NCBI RefSeq assembly: GCF_033807715.1
Contig: NC_084610.1
Coordinates: forward strand, 1,045,001 to 1,109,000
DNA: 64,000 bases
From: Cololabis saira
Lineage: Eukaryota; Chordata; Actinopteri; Beloniformes; Belonidae
Reading direction: 5' to 3'
The position numbers were made by a program, and so were the translations under genes. The notes below the pieces were generated by a model that was not told the DNA's origin, searched no databases, and saw nothing but the letters and a program-made list of their open reading frames with translations. Of this stretch, positions 62,201 through 64,000 are shown one piece after another. Within the stretch, counting starts at the first letter, position 1, and every line of letters starts with the position of its first letter.

Positions 62201-62637
62201 ATGAGTCTTGTTTTAAGTGTAATGAGATTTTTTTTACTAAAATGAGACATTTTAACTAGAAATAAGACAAATATTCTTGTTAAGATTGTGAGTTTTTGCA
62301 GTGATCCATTTTACTTATCCTGTGAAGGACAGAGTCATATTGATAAGTTCAGAAAAGTGTTTTTTATTGTTGTGTTTTGATGTATTTGATGTAAGCCCAG
62401 TGGATATTTAAAGCTTACAGAAGGCTGCATTTAACTGCTGCTATGTCATTCCTGCAGTATTTCTGCAGGTGTTTTGGTCACTGCTATTATTTGTAATATA
62501 TTATATTATTTGTAATCAGCACAAATTATCTGTCCCCATATGATAAAACCCACCACCCCCCCTGATTTTTGCCCACACCCACCTGAAGAGCAGGAGATGA
62601 GGAAAACGGCGAAGGCCAGTTTTGTGGCGTCTCCCAT
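6327..62637 (-). CDS. acvr2a: acvr2a, activin receptor type-2A, complete 11-exon coding region
   Basis: This is a type II TGF-beta-family receptor serine/threonine kinase of the plasma membrane. It binds activins, myostatin/GDFs and some BMPs and phosphorylates type I receptors that signal through SMADs. Joining 62583-62637, 40390-40597, 36167-36300, 31686-31840, 18779-18922, 17734-17877, 15265-15410, 14338-14452, 14106-14244, 10358-10488 and 6327-6521 gives 1566 bp, 521 residues (human 513), with every junction in phase and GT-AG. Residues 1-19 are a signal peptide. Residues 30-110 hold the ten cysteines of the activin-receptor fold, with N-glycosylation sites at 34, 43 and 66. A membrane segment spans about 145-169, and the kinase about 200-490 has K227, HRD 328-330, DFG 348-350 and APE 375-377. 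[17 protein letters not shown] tail residues and KNNLTAC favour ACVR2A over ACVR2B. Which teleost duplicate it is remains open. No catalytic residue is missing and no frameshift is seen. Confidence 0.95.
6505..6605 (-). repeat. 26-bp minisatellite made of copies of the exon 11 splice acceptor
   Basis: Units of 26 bp, each containing GCATGGTSAGRCCCTGGGGG, begin with the true exon 11 boundary and repeat upstream. Acceptor-equivalent first exon bases fall at 6521, 6547, 6573 and 6599. A further unit lies at about 10259-10285 and part of one at 7148-7165, because two hAT elements have inserted into the array. On the minus strand each unit reads as a C-rich tract, CAG, then GG(C/T)CT(G/C)ACCATGCT, a plausible 3' splice site. 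Confidence 0.9.
6606..7147. mobile_element. hAT-type non-autonomous element with CAGGGGTCGGCAACCC ends
   Basis: The left end is CAGGGGTCGGCAACCC and the right end GGGTTGAAGACCCCTG, an imperfect inverted repeat. The 8-bp flanks are CCCTGGGG and TCCTGGGG (7 of 8 match), a hAT-type target duplication. The interior is a T-rich tract (6690-6830) and a 20-bp tandem repeat of TCGACATTTCAACTTTTTTC type (about 6829-6964). No real ORF. It sits inside the acceptor minisatellite. Confidence 0.8.
7346..7715 (-). mobile_element. LINE/SINE-type tail repeat with (AATTG)n end
   Basis: The left end is a short TTCAA pentamer array followed by TTTTATTTATATAGCGTCTA, a terminus common in teleost retroposons. The body resembles 18463-18655, sharing CCCCGAGCAATTATTACATA and ACTCCCCTAG. 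On the minus strand the pentamers form the 3' tail. The far boundary is approximate and no coding sequence is present. Confidence 0.6.
8560..8700 (+). pseudogene. BED-type zinc finger fragment of a hAT transposase
   Basis: The frame reads [20 protein letters not shown] followed by [13 protein letters not shown]. The C-x2-C and later H...H spacing and the [13 protein letters not shown] core are typical of BED fingers in ZBED-like/hAT transposases, where they bind the element's terminal DNA. The frame continues to 8919 but loses similarity after about 8690 and no catalytic domain follows. I read it as a relic carried by the non-autonomous element. ATG 8560 may not be a true start, because the finger begins at its second codon. 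Confidence 0.7.
9379..9499. repeat. (TA)n microsatellite
   Basis: About 120 bp of TA dinucleotides with one short GGC interruption near 9400, inside the nested hAT element. The repetitive Tyr-Ile reading frames it produces are not genes. Confidence 0.95.
10358..10488 (-). CDS. acvr2a: acvr2a exon 10 (kinase C-lobe)
   Basis: Encodes [44 protein letters not shown] (residues 414-457). The acceptor is TGTCCACAG before GCCCGGTA, completing the Gly414 codon with the last base of exon 9. The donor is [23 protein letters not shown] and [11 protein letters not shown] are hallmarks of activin type II receptor kinases. Confidence 0.95.
10495..10516. repeat. (AC)n microsatellite at the intron 9 acceptor
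   Basis: An AC run directly abuts the 3' splice site of exon 10. On the transcript strand it reads GU and lies where a polypyrimidine tract would normally be. Confidence 0.9.
10561..11182. mobile_element. MITE-like element with 17-bp terminal inverted repeats
   Basis: The left end GACTACGTTTACATGCA and the inverse of the right end, GACTGTGTTTCCATGCA, match at 14 of 17 positions. The interior repeats GTTTACATG and GGGTTATTGCCAATATTC motifs in both orientations. No coding capacity, and I could not fix a target-site duplication, so the superfamily is open. Confidence 0.6.
11308..11865 (-). pseudogene. 5'-truncated LINE: reverse transcriptase C-terminus and 3' tail
   Basis: On the minus strand an open frame runs from about 11850, reading [20 protein letters not shown], then [20 protein letters not shown] and [11 protein letters not shown]. 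The pattern GxRAFxxxAPKLWNxLP...FKSxxKT is the conserved C-terminal end of L2/Rex1/CR1-type LINE ORF2 proteins in fish. The element ends near 11308 with TTCAATTTCAATTCAATTTA-type pentamers. The upstream RT and endonuclease domains are missing, as in a typical dead-on-arrival insertion. Confidence 0.75.
11917..12814 (+). mobile_element. hAT-type non-autonomous element (CAGTGTTGGGACTAAC family), copy 1
   Basis: It begins CAGTGTTGGGACTAAC and ends TTAGCACAACACTG-like, and is flanked by a perfect 8-bp duplication CTGCCCAC (11909-11916 and 12815-12822). Both ends carry GTAAC-rich palindromic sub-repeats. A reverse-oriented copy is at 53792-54726. The interior includes a segment beginning AGTAATCCCTCG near 12171, related to 35611-35878. 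Confidence 0.88.
12877..13941 (+). mobile_element. hAT-type element (TAGGGCTGAAACGATT family), copy 1
   Basis: Ends TAGGGCTGAAACGATTCC and TAGCTGCAGCCCTA are flanked by ATTAGGAC and GTTAGGAC (7 of 8). Non-coding. A second copy in the same orientation lies at 37889-38896, and the two align over most of their length. Confidence 0.82.
14106..14244 (-). CDS. acvr2a: acvr2a exon 9 (kinase activation segment and C-lobe)
   Basis: Encodes [46 protein letters not shown] (residues 368-413) plus one base of Gly414. APE at 375-377 closes the activation segment. The acceptor is CTCCTGCAG before GTGGGAACG, and the donor is GCAGACG|GTGAG. Intron 8 on its upstream side is only 93 bp. Confidence 0.95.
14338..14452 (-). 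CDS. acvr2a: acvr2a exon 8 (kinase catalytic loop and DFG)
   Basis: The first base completes Arg329 of the HRD triad, then [20 protein letters not shown] and [18 protein letters not shown] (residues 330-367). It carries catalytic D330, N335 and the metal-binding D348 of DFG. KNNLTAC is the ACVR2A form of this segment. The acceptor is GTGTTTCAG before GGACATC, and the donor is GGACAG|GTGAGT. Confidence 0.96.
14521..15255. mobile_element. Repeat element filling intron 7, with poly-G run
   Basis: AATCGATT-rich ends (GATTTCCCAATTCTAAATCG on the left, AAGAATCGGAATCAAATCGATT on the right) are inverted relative to each other, a pattern I associate with a dispersed teleost MITE. It contains a run of G at about 14610-14625. 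The right end stops about 10 bp from the exon 7 donor. Without it intron 7 would be roughly 77 bp. Exact boundaries and target duplication are not resolved. Confidence 0.55.
15265..15410 (-). CDS. acvr2a: acvr2a exon 7 (kinase alphaE region to HR of HRD)
   Basis: Encodes [20 protein letters not shown], then [28 protein letters not shown] and two bases of Arg329 (residues 281-329). The acceptor is CTCCACCAG before GGCTCCCTG; the donor is GCTCACAG|GTGATG. The donor +4 base is A then T, with a transposon-derived sequence beginning almost at once. Confidence 0.94.
15956..15970 (+). promoter_or_regulatory. CTCF-like binding motif
   Basis: CCGCTAGAGGGCAGC fits the vertebrate CTCF core consensus (CCRSYAGRKGGCRS) at every position I can compare. 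It lies in unique sequence of intron 6, outside any repeat I recognise. Occupancy cannot be judged from sequence. Confidence 0.4.
16891..16926. repeat. (GAGACAGC)n short tandem repeat
   Basis: About four copies of an 8-bp unit GAGACAGC in intron 6. Confidence 0.9.
16986..17633. mobile_element. hAT-type non-autonomous element (TAGGGATGGGCGGTA ends)
   Basis: Ends TAGGGATGGGCGGTATGG and AATATCGCCCATCCCTA are bounded by a perfect 8-bp duplication TGCATCAG (16978-16985 and 17634-17641). Its centre is a polypyrimidine tract of CCTT/CCCTT units (about 17160-17475). Termini resemble those of 8427-9744, 7166-10254 and 49246-50473. Confidence 0.88.
17160..17475. repeat. Polypyrimidine (CCTT)n-type tract
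   Basis: About 315 bp of C and T in imperfect TTCC/TCCC units, inside the hAT element at 16986-17633. It generates spurious Lys/Glu/Gly- and Ser/Pro/Phe-rich reading frames. Confidence 0.95.
17734..17877 (-). CDS. acvr2a: acvr2a exon 6 (kinase N-lobe, alphaC)
   Basis: Encodes [48 protein letters not shown] (residues 233-280), exactly 48 codons. The acceptor is CTCTGCAG before GACAAGCTG and the donor is GACAAG|GTACGCC. NEYE and GMKHENIL match type II receptor kinases. The NNNLDLE stretch differs from mammalian ACVR2A in a loop that varies in the family. Confidence 0.95.
17940..18315. mobile_element. Palindromic Tc1/mariner-like MITE, copy C
   Basis: Runs from CAGGACTGTCTCAGAGAATT to GAGACAGTCCTG with TA on the right. 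Long arms flank a unique centre (about 18090-18150) in the same orientation as in copy A. A T-run interrupts the right arm at 18233-18251. It sits 62 bp upstream, in transcript order, of exon 6. Confidence 0.85.
18463..18655 (-). mobile_element. LINE/SINE-type tail repeat, second copy
   Basis: Begins ATTCAATTCAATTTTATTTA and then follows the 7346-7715 repeat (TATATAGCGTCTA, CCCCGAGCAATTATTACATA, CCTTAAGCCAAACAGTGGCA). Truncated at about 18655. Non-coding. Confidence 0.6.
18779..18922 (-). CDS. acvr2a: acvr2a exon 5 (juxtamembrane and glycine-rich loop)
   Basis: Encodes [48 protein letters not shown] (residues 185-232), 48 codons. It carries the nucleotide-binding loop ([10 protein letters not shown]) and ATP-anchoring K227 in VAVK. 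The acceptor is CTCTTCAG before GATCCCGG and the donor is ATTCAG|GTGCGTC. DPGPxPPSPxLGxKPLQL is diagnostic for ACVR2A. Confidence 0.95.
18923..20065. other. acvr2a intron 4, unique stretch next to exon 5
   Basis: No gene, RNA or assignable mobile element seen. A GAAAG/GGAA purine tract lies at about 18935-18970. ORFs are short and unlike known proteins. Confidence 0.5.
20066..20775. mobile_element. hAT-type non-autonomous element (CAGAGGTGTCAAGTAAC ends)
   Basis: Ends CAGAGGTGTCAAGTAACGGA and AGAAGACACCTCTG are bounded by a perfect 8-bp duplication CTCAAAAG (20058-20065 and 20776-20783). The interior is rich in TACTTTTACTCCTTACATTT motifs and non-coding. Confidence 0.9.
20776..21568. other. 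acvr2a intron 4, unique stretch
   Basis: No gene, RNA or clear repeat recognised between the hAT element and the foldback element. Confidence 0.45.
21569..22130. mobile_element. Foldback element: long inverted repeat with tandem sub-repeats
   Basis: Arms 21569-21745 and 21888-22130 are inverse copies. The outer tip is GAGACCCGCCATTGCTGAAA, the inner part includes GCCACAACGGAAGTGAATTA, and about 140 bp of loop separates them. Each arm contains imperfect tandem units of GCTGCAAATAAAAGAAAC type, more numerous in the right arm. No coding capacity. It would be a foldback/MITE-type insertion; boundaries beyond the inverted tips are uncertain. Confidence 0.75.
23517..23580. repeat. (CCAT)n microsatellite
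   Basis: Pure ATCC tetranucleotides, preceded by a few GTCC units at the left edge. Confidence 0.95.
24291..24330. repeat. Decamer tandem repeat (TGCCGGACTC x4)
   Basis: Four perfect copies of TGCCGGACTC followed by a diverged TGCAGGAAGG. On the plus strand the 10-bp unit cycles through all three frames. Confidence 0.95.
27160..28579. mobile_element. PIF/Harbinger-type element with TAA target duplication
   Basis: Ends GGGCCCGATTTACTAAAGG and CTTAGTAAATCGGGCCC are inverted repeats flanked on both sides by TAA (27157-27159 and 28580-28582), the 3-bp target type of PIF/Harbinger elements. Sub-terminal regions contain many GCGCAA/TTGCGTG motifs. Inside is a minus-strand ORF with a Myb/SANT-like region, the second protein of Harbinger elements. 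No DDE nuclease ORF was found, so it is non-autonomous. Confidence 0.75.
28093..28428 (-). pseudogene. Myb/SANT-like ORF of the Harbinger-type element
   Basis: The 111-codon frame contains [20 protein letters not shown], then [33 protein letters not shown]. The pattern F-x-E-x-E-x(2)-L-V-E-E ... N-x-R-K/N ... I-x(2)-R/A-V-N-A-V is that of Myb/SANT-like (NAIF1-type) domains, which in Harbinger transposons assist the nuclease in the nucleus and bind element DNA. The usual central Trp of the first helices is not evident and the frame ends soon after the domain. Likely a degenerate relic, not a host gene. Confidence 0.6.
28580..30619. other. acvr2a intron 4, unique stretch
   Basis: About 2 kb with no gene, RNA or assignable mobile element. 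Short ORFs on both strands look random. Confidence 0.45.
30620..30680. repeat. (AC)n/(AT)n microsatellite
   Basis: Alternating AC, AT and AC dinucleotide runs that abut the left end of MITE copy D without any unique base between. Confidence 0.95.
30681..31044. mobile_element. Palindromic Tc1/mariner-like MITE, copy D (centre inverted)
   Basis: Runs from GACTGTCTCTGAAAATTTGA to GAGACAGTCCTG. The arms match copies A and C, but the central block is reverse-complemented relative to them (AAGATTAAGATTCCCAGAAT precedes GAGATAGGATATTTGAG). It is inserted between microsatellites, so its left terminus is a few bases short. Confidence 0.85.
31045..31104. repeat. (TATG)n then (TA)n microsatellite
   Basis: Tetranucleotide TATG units grade into TA dinucleotides directly after MITE copy D. 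Confidence 0.95.
31686..31840 (-). CDS. acvr2a: acvr2a exon 4 (transmembrane segment)
   Basis: Two bases complete Thr133, then [51 protein letters not shown] (residues 134-184). The hydrophobic run about 145-169 is the single membrane span, followed by the basic stop-transfer RHHK. The acceptor is CTGCTCACAG before CCACCTCC and the donor is ACACAT|GTAAGT. Confidence 0.95.
31841..32889. other. acvr2a intron 3, stretch next to exon 4
   Basis: An (AC)n-rich patch lies at about 32031-32064; otherwise no gene or assignable repeat. ORFs are short and unrecognised. Confidence 0.45.
32890..32979 (+). mobile_element. LINE-type 3' tail fragment
   Basis: GCAATAAAACATCTTGAATCTTGAAG resembles the common fish retroposon 3' end, with an AATAAA-like signal followed by ATCTTGA heptamer repeats. 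Only the tail is recognisable; the upstream boundary is a guess. Confidence 0.4.
33141..34750 (+). mobile_element. Full-length Tc1-like transposon
   Basis: It is bounded by TA on both sides (33139-33140 and 34751-34752). Terminal inverted repeats of about 200 bp start CAGTGGGGAGAACAAGTATT. Each repeat carries a second, inner copy of the AAGTATTTGAT motif (33328-33338 and its inverse at 34553-34563), the IR/DR arrangement of Sleeping Beauty-like elements. A single intact transposase ORF lies between. Length 1610 bp is full size for the class. It is inserted in acvr2a intron 3, antisense to the gene. Confidence 0.95.
33509..34531 (+). CDS. Tc1-like DDE transposase, intact 340-codon ORF
   Basis: This enzyme cuts and pastes the element at TA sites in the nucleus after binding its terminal repeats. 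Residues 1-50 and 65-115 form two helix-turn-helix (paired-like) DNA-binding regions joined by the basic linker [12 protein letters not shown]. The catalytic triad is D153 (WSDETKIE), D244 ([10 protein letters not shown]) and E279 ([11 protein letters not shown]); 34 residues separate the last two, the DD34E signature of the Tc1 family. The ORF starts at ATG 33509 in a CCACAATGG context and has no internal stop or frameshift; length equals the family norm. From memory of related copies, G67 in SPGGAS and L55 in NLPRS deviate from the usual R and H, so activity is uncertain. Confidence 0.95.
   Translation: MAKTRELCKDIRDKIVDLHKAGMGYRTIGKQLGEKATTVGTIIRKWKKFKMTVNLPRSGAPCKISPGGASMIMRKVRDQPRTTRQDLVNDLKRAGTTVSKKTISNTLRRHGLKSCSARKVPLLKPVHVKARLKFANDHLDDPEEEWEKVMWSDETKIELFGLNSIRRVWRKKKDEYNPKNTIPTVKHGGGNIILWGCFSAKGTGRLHRIEGRMDGAMYREILANNLLPSVRALKMGRGWVFQHDNDPKHTARATKEWLRKKHFKVLEWPSQSPDLNPIENLWRELKVRIAQRQPRNLNDLEKICMEEWAKIPAAVCANLVKNYRKRLISVIANKGFCTKY
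34751..35610. other. acvr2a intron 3, stretch with small minisatellite
   Basis: No gene seen. At about 35200-35275 three imperfect 22-25-bp units of GGGGACTCCTCCTCCGTC type form a minisatellite. Confidence 0.5.
35611..35878. mobile_element. Short MITE with ACAGTAATCCCT ends
   Basis: ACAGTAATCCCT on the left and AGGGATTACTGT on the right are perfect 12-bp inverted repeats. The interior shares stretches (CAGTCTCCCCGCG.CTTCACTTCC, CTAATCTCCACAATTT) with the interiors of the hAT copies at 11917-12814 and 53792-54726. Confidence 0.65.
36167..36300 (-). CDS. acvr2a: acvr2a exon 3 (ectodomain C-terminal half)
   Basis: One base completes Ser88, then [44 protein letters not shown] and one base of Thr133. 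It carries five of the ten ectodomain cysteines (91, 103-105, 110), including the CCCEGNMCN box of activin type II receptors. The acceptor is TCTTTACAG before CAGCGAG and the donor is CCTACA|GTACGT. The juxtamembrane part ([16 protein letters not shown]) diverges from mammals, as that linker usually does. Confidence 0.95.
36301..37888. other. acvr2a intron 2, stretch next to exon 3
   Basis: Contains an (AC)n microsatellite (36539-36575). No gene or assignable mobile element. Confidence 0.45.
36539..36575. repeat. (AC)n microsatellite
   Basis: A pure AC dinucleotide run of about 18 units in intron 2. Confidence 0.95.
37889..38896 (+). mobile_element. hAT-type element (TAGGGCTGAAACGATT family), copy 2
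   Basis: Ends match 12877-13941, and a perfect 8-bp duplication ATCAATAT flanks it (37881-37888 and 38897-38904). It differs from copy 1 by a TA/TG-rich microsatellite at 38111-38204 in place of part of the interior. Non-coding. Confidence 0.9.
38897..40389. other. acvr2a intron 2, unique stretch next to exon 2
   Basis: No gene, RNA or recognisable mobile element. It includes an ATT-rich patch near 40020. Confidence 0.45.
40390..40597 (-). CDS. acvr2a: acvr2a exon 2 (ligand-binding ectodomain)
   Basis: Two bases complete Gly19, then [68 protein letters not shown] and two bases of Ser88. Cysteines 30, 50, 60, 78 and 85 and the segment [23 protein letters not shown] are typical of ACVR2A; N34, N43 and N66 are glycosylation sequons. 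The acceptor is CCTCTCCAG before GTGCCATC and the donor is CGACAG|GTAGAC. Confidence 0.96.
40598..49245. other. acvr2a intron 1, gene-proximal 8.6 kb, mostly unique
   Basis: Read on both strands, this stretch shows no gene, RNA or clear mobile element. There are only homopolymer runs (for example a long T run near 48067-48094) and low-complexity patches. ORFs are short and have no recognisable domain. Confidence 0.5.
49246..50473. mobile_element. hAT-type element (TAGGGCTGGGCGATAT family), uninterrupted copy
   Basis: Ends TAGGGCTGGGCGATATGG and ATATATCGCCCAGCCCTA are bounded by a perfect 8-bp duplication ATACCACC (49238-49245 and 50474-50481). A GC-rich hairpin (49876-50009) is nested inside. 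The 115-codon minus-strand frame at 49999-50343 resembles nothing I know. Confidence 0.9.
49876..50009. mobile_element. GC-rich hairpin MITE nested in the hAT element
   Basis: Left AATTATGGTTCCGCGTTAAAT and right TGTAACGCGGAACCATAAAT are inverted copies, as are the flanking AGCCTGA and TCAGCCT. The inner arms carry GCAGA.CCTACGGCGTA and its inverse, and the loop has tandem GGCGTAGGGTAC units. Non-coding. Confidence 0.65.
50482..53791. other. acvr2a intron 1, unique stretch
   Basis: No gene or assignable mobile element between the two hAT insertions. A-rich runs occur near 50759-50815. ORFs up to about 130 codons (for example 51710-52108) show no known domain. Confidence 0.5.
53792..54726 (-). 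mobile_element. hAT-type non-autonomous element (CAGTGTTGGGACTAAC family), copy 2
   Basis: Reverse-oriented relative to 11917-12814: it begins CAGTGTTGTGCTAGTTACTG and ends AGTCCCAACACTG. Flanks CCCAAGTG (53784-53791) and CTCAAGTG (54727-54734) match at 7 of 8. It shares the internal GTAATCCCTCG-type segment with copy 1. Confidence 0.88.
54735..60676. other. acvr2a intron 1, unique stretch
   Basis: About 5.9 kb without a recognisable gene or mobile element. A weak CTCF-like motif, CCACCTAGTGGCAG, lies near 58470-58483. ORFs such as 56130-56594 look random. Confidence 0.45.
60677..61551. repeat. Tandem duplication, two copies of a 455-bp unit
   Basis: ATCTCCCTGTCACACAAGAA begins each copy, at 60677 and 61132, a period of 455 bp. 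The copies remain nearly identical through GTCCACCCACATCCACGTAA, TTGACCTCTTTCTTTATAAC and the end at CACATTAACATAA. Copy 2 lacks about 57 bp (61024-61080 of copy 1) and has an extra AAGCTCAGAGTTTTAAAG near 61379. It is not a known mobile element; it lies in intron 1 about 1.1 kb from exon 1. Confidence 0.9.
61990..62303. mobile_element. Palindromic MITE with GCCAGTGGGACAA arms, partial
   Basis: The centre is a near-perfect hairpin: arms with TTTTCACCTGTTTCAAGTA and GAAATAAGTAGAAAAATCT on either side of a loop near 62090-62115. The right flank continues with TCTTGTTTTAAGTGTAATGA to TTTTTGCAGTG, the usual full end of this dispersed fish repeat. The matching left flank is mostly missing, so the element is 5' truncated or rearranged. 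Confidence 0.65.
62583..62637 (-). CDS. acvr2a: acvr2a exon 1 (start codon and signal peptide)
   Basis: Encodes [18 protein letters not shown] plus one base of Gly19. The [21 protein letters not shown] match to the vertebrate ACVR2A signal peptide fixes the start, and the context GGAAGATGGGAG is acceptable. The donor is CTTCAG|GTGGGT. A run of 28 T (transcript sense) ending in TTTAG lies only about 28 bases upstream of the ATG. This could be the polypyrimidine tract of an acceptor preceded by a separate non-coding exon. Confidence 0.92.
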
Positions 62638-62664
62638 CTTCCATCCGAATCTGATCCTCTAACT

Positions 62665-62692
62665 AAAAAAAAAAAAAAAAAAAAAAAAAAAA
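62665..62692. repeat. Poly-A run (poly-T on the acvr2a strand)
   Basis: Twenty-eight consecutive A on the plus strand just upstream of the acvr2a start codon. On the gene's strand it is T28 followed by AGTTAG. Confidence 0.95.
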
Positions 62693-62949
62693 GATTTCCT
62701 ATCACAACCCCCCTTAGAAACACTTCACCCCGGCTCAGTTGATTTAAATGTCTTGCTGCTCCAACGAGCACCGTCTCTGGTCAATTGGCATCTTTATAAA
62801 TCGAGTCCAAATCCCAGTGATCCCAGTTTAAACCAGTCGTGTTGTTATTCCCAGGTCTACAGGCTTGTAGAGGTGTTGGTGTCTCCAGGTCGGGGCTGTA
62901 CCTGCCAGCTCTGCAGCATGGTTGTGGACTGATCACCTGTACCGGAGTT

Positions 62950-63480
62950 ATTCTGAAAACAGCGGCTCACTGAGCCGAGCCCTGGCCGGGCTGGGGGCGC
63001 ATCCATCGGTCTGGGGATCGATCACACCCCGCTCCCCAACACTTCTCCCCACCGACCTCCGTCGCATAGCAGTAAAAAGAAATGTCAATTAATAGTTGAA
63101 ACGGGCATTCCCCACGCTTTTGTTGTTGTGAAACCTTCAACCGCTGCTGTATATTCCGCCTGGGAGGCTTCGGTGCTTCGTGTTCCGTCCGGGGAAACAG
63201 CCGATTATTAACGAGGCTCCAATAGGCAAAGGTTTGCCCTCTCCAAAGTGAGCTGAACAAACCCGCTCCCGGTCGGAATGTCTCGAAATGACAAGGGAAC
63301 GGTGTGTTTTGATGGCGACCACCGTCGGAAGATGCCGTTAATCCGCGGAGCTGTCGAGTTCGGGACGAGCTGGATTTTTCCGAGTCCGTCGCCTCCTCCG
63401 GTCGGGACAATTTCAAGATGGCGTCACTGTGTCCTGTCAGGCGCGCCAAGCTGGTACACTCAGCTTCCTGGGGGGGATTT
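62950..63480 (-). promoter_or_regulatory. Candidate CpG-rich promoter region of acvr2a
   Basis: CpG dinucleotides are much denser here than in the surrounding introns, for example around 63000-63060, 63160-63290 and 63320-63455. The region lies 0.3-0.85 kb upstream of the start codon. A YY1-like AAGATGGCG is at 63415-63423 (plus strand). There is no TATA box I would trust. A transcription start and 5' non-coding exon are inferred, not seen. Confidence 0.4.
63137..63322 (-). pseudogene. Possible THAP-type zinc-finger fragment
   Basis: The minus-strand frame reads AIKTHRSLVISRHSDRERVC then SAHFGEGKPLPIG. RVCSAHF.xGKP is the second half of the C2CH signature of THAP domains (DNA-binding domains of THAP proteins and P-element-like transposases), and AIKTHR sits where the conserved W..AI.R.. 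helix would be. The first C-x2-4-C pair is not in frame and a stop precedes the region, so at best this is a fragment or part of a spliced exon. Confidence 0.3.
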
Positions 63481-63614
63481 CAAAATAAAACACTGTTGTT
63501 AATTTCTTGTATTGAACTGGGTACAGAAAACAGTGACAATGGAATCATTTATTTGAACCCTCAAACACCAAATAGTTCTCCTGTGGAGATATTTGCTGAG
63601 CCAGTAGAAGAAAC

Positions 63615-63691
<77 letters not shown>
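63615..63691. repeat. (AAT)n microsatellite
   Basis: About 25 uninterrupted AAT/ATA trinucleotides upstream of acvr2a. Confidence 0.97.
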
Positions 63692-63693
<2 letters not shown>

Positions 63694-63699
63694 ATTCTA

Positions 63700-64000
63700 G
63701 GCAAGGTTAGTTTATTTATATAGCACAATTCAACACAAGGTAATTCAAAGTGCTTTACATCAACATTAAAAGCGGCAAGACATAATTACACAGTAAATAA
63801 CAAATAAAATGAAATAAAATTATGAGAAAAAAAGGTAAAATAATAAAAAGCAGAAGTTGCTGAAAACTAAGGGCAGTAGAGTACCGCAGGTACACATCTC
63901 ATTCGCAGTTTTCAGAAAGTATTTAATTTAAGAGTACGCTTAAATACCAAATAAATGAAATAAAATGGTAAGAAAAGAGGTAAAATAATAAAAAGCACAA
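63700..64000. mobile_element. LINE/SINE-type tail repeat running off the window end
   Basis: AGTTTATTTATATAGCACAA followed by TAATTCAAAGTGCTTTACAT is a common terminus of teleost retroposons. AAATAAAATGAAATAAAA and GGTAAAATAATAAAAAGCA recur twice (about 63805-63852 and 63949-63997), so internal duplications are present. Truncated by the window edge. Confidence 0.55.

Noticed and set aside
62967..63449. 160-codon minus-strand ORF upstream of exon 1
   Set aside because: It is open because the region is CpG-rich; no family resemblance. It overlaps the THAP-like frame, which is the more suggestive reading. An upstream ORF in a 5' UTR cannot be excluded.

Overview
The window is nuclear DNA of a vertebrate, almost certainly a teleost fish. 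Two conserved genes are recognisable. They are arranged tail to tail as ORC4 and ACVR2A are in other vertebrates, and the non-coding DNA is packed with teleost-type DNA transposons and LINE/SINE tails. I cannot name the species, nor say whether this is acvr2aa or acvr2ab.

Genes. Positions 1-130 (+) are the last coding part of orc4 (origin recognition complex subunit 4), followed by its poly(A) signals. Almost all the rest (about 2095 to 62637, minus strand) is one gene, acvr2a (activin receptor type-2A). I could place all 11 coding exons with consensus splice sites and consistent phases. They total 1566 bp and encode 521 residues: signal peptide, ten-cysteine ligand-binding ectodomain, one membrane segment and a complete serine/threonine kinase ending in the family tail PPKESSL. 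The receptor binds activins, myostatin/GDFs and some BMPs, then phosphorylates a type I receptor that activates SMADs. A CpG-rich region upstream of exon 1 (about 62950-63480) is the likely promoter area.

Layout by coordinate: 1-215 end of orc4; 216-2095 intergenic, with two palindromic MITE insertions; 2095-6326 probable acvr2a 3' UTR; 6327-18922 exons 11 to 5 (tail and kinase), whose introns have mostly been inflated by transposons; 18923-31685 intron 4; 31686-31840 exon 4 (transmembrane); 31841-40389 introns 3 and 2 around exon 3, with an intact Tc1 transposon; 40390-40597 exon 2 (ectodomain); 40598-62582 the 22 kb intron 1; 62583-62637 exon 1; 62638-64000 upstream region.

Mobile DNA is the main story. 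Ten hAT-type elements are delimited by 8-bp target-site duplications, six perfect and four with one mismatch. There are also a PIF/Harbinger-type element with a Myb/SANT-like ORF, a TTAA-flanked element, a full-length Tc1 transposon with an open 340-codon transposase, four palindromic TA-flanked MITEs, a foldback element and several LINE/SINE tails. Introns 7, 9 and 10 consist almost wholly of insertions. The most unusual feature is in intron 10: a 26-bp minisatellite whose every unit is a copy of the exon 11 splice acceptor plus the first exon bases. It is broken open by two hAT insertions, one of which holds a four-level nest of elements. I found no RNA genes, CRISPR arrays or operon-type features.
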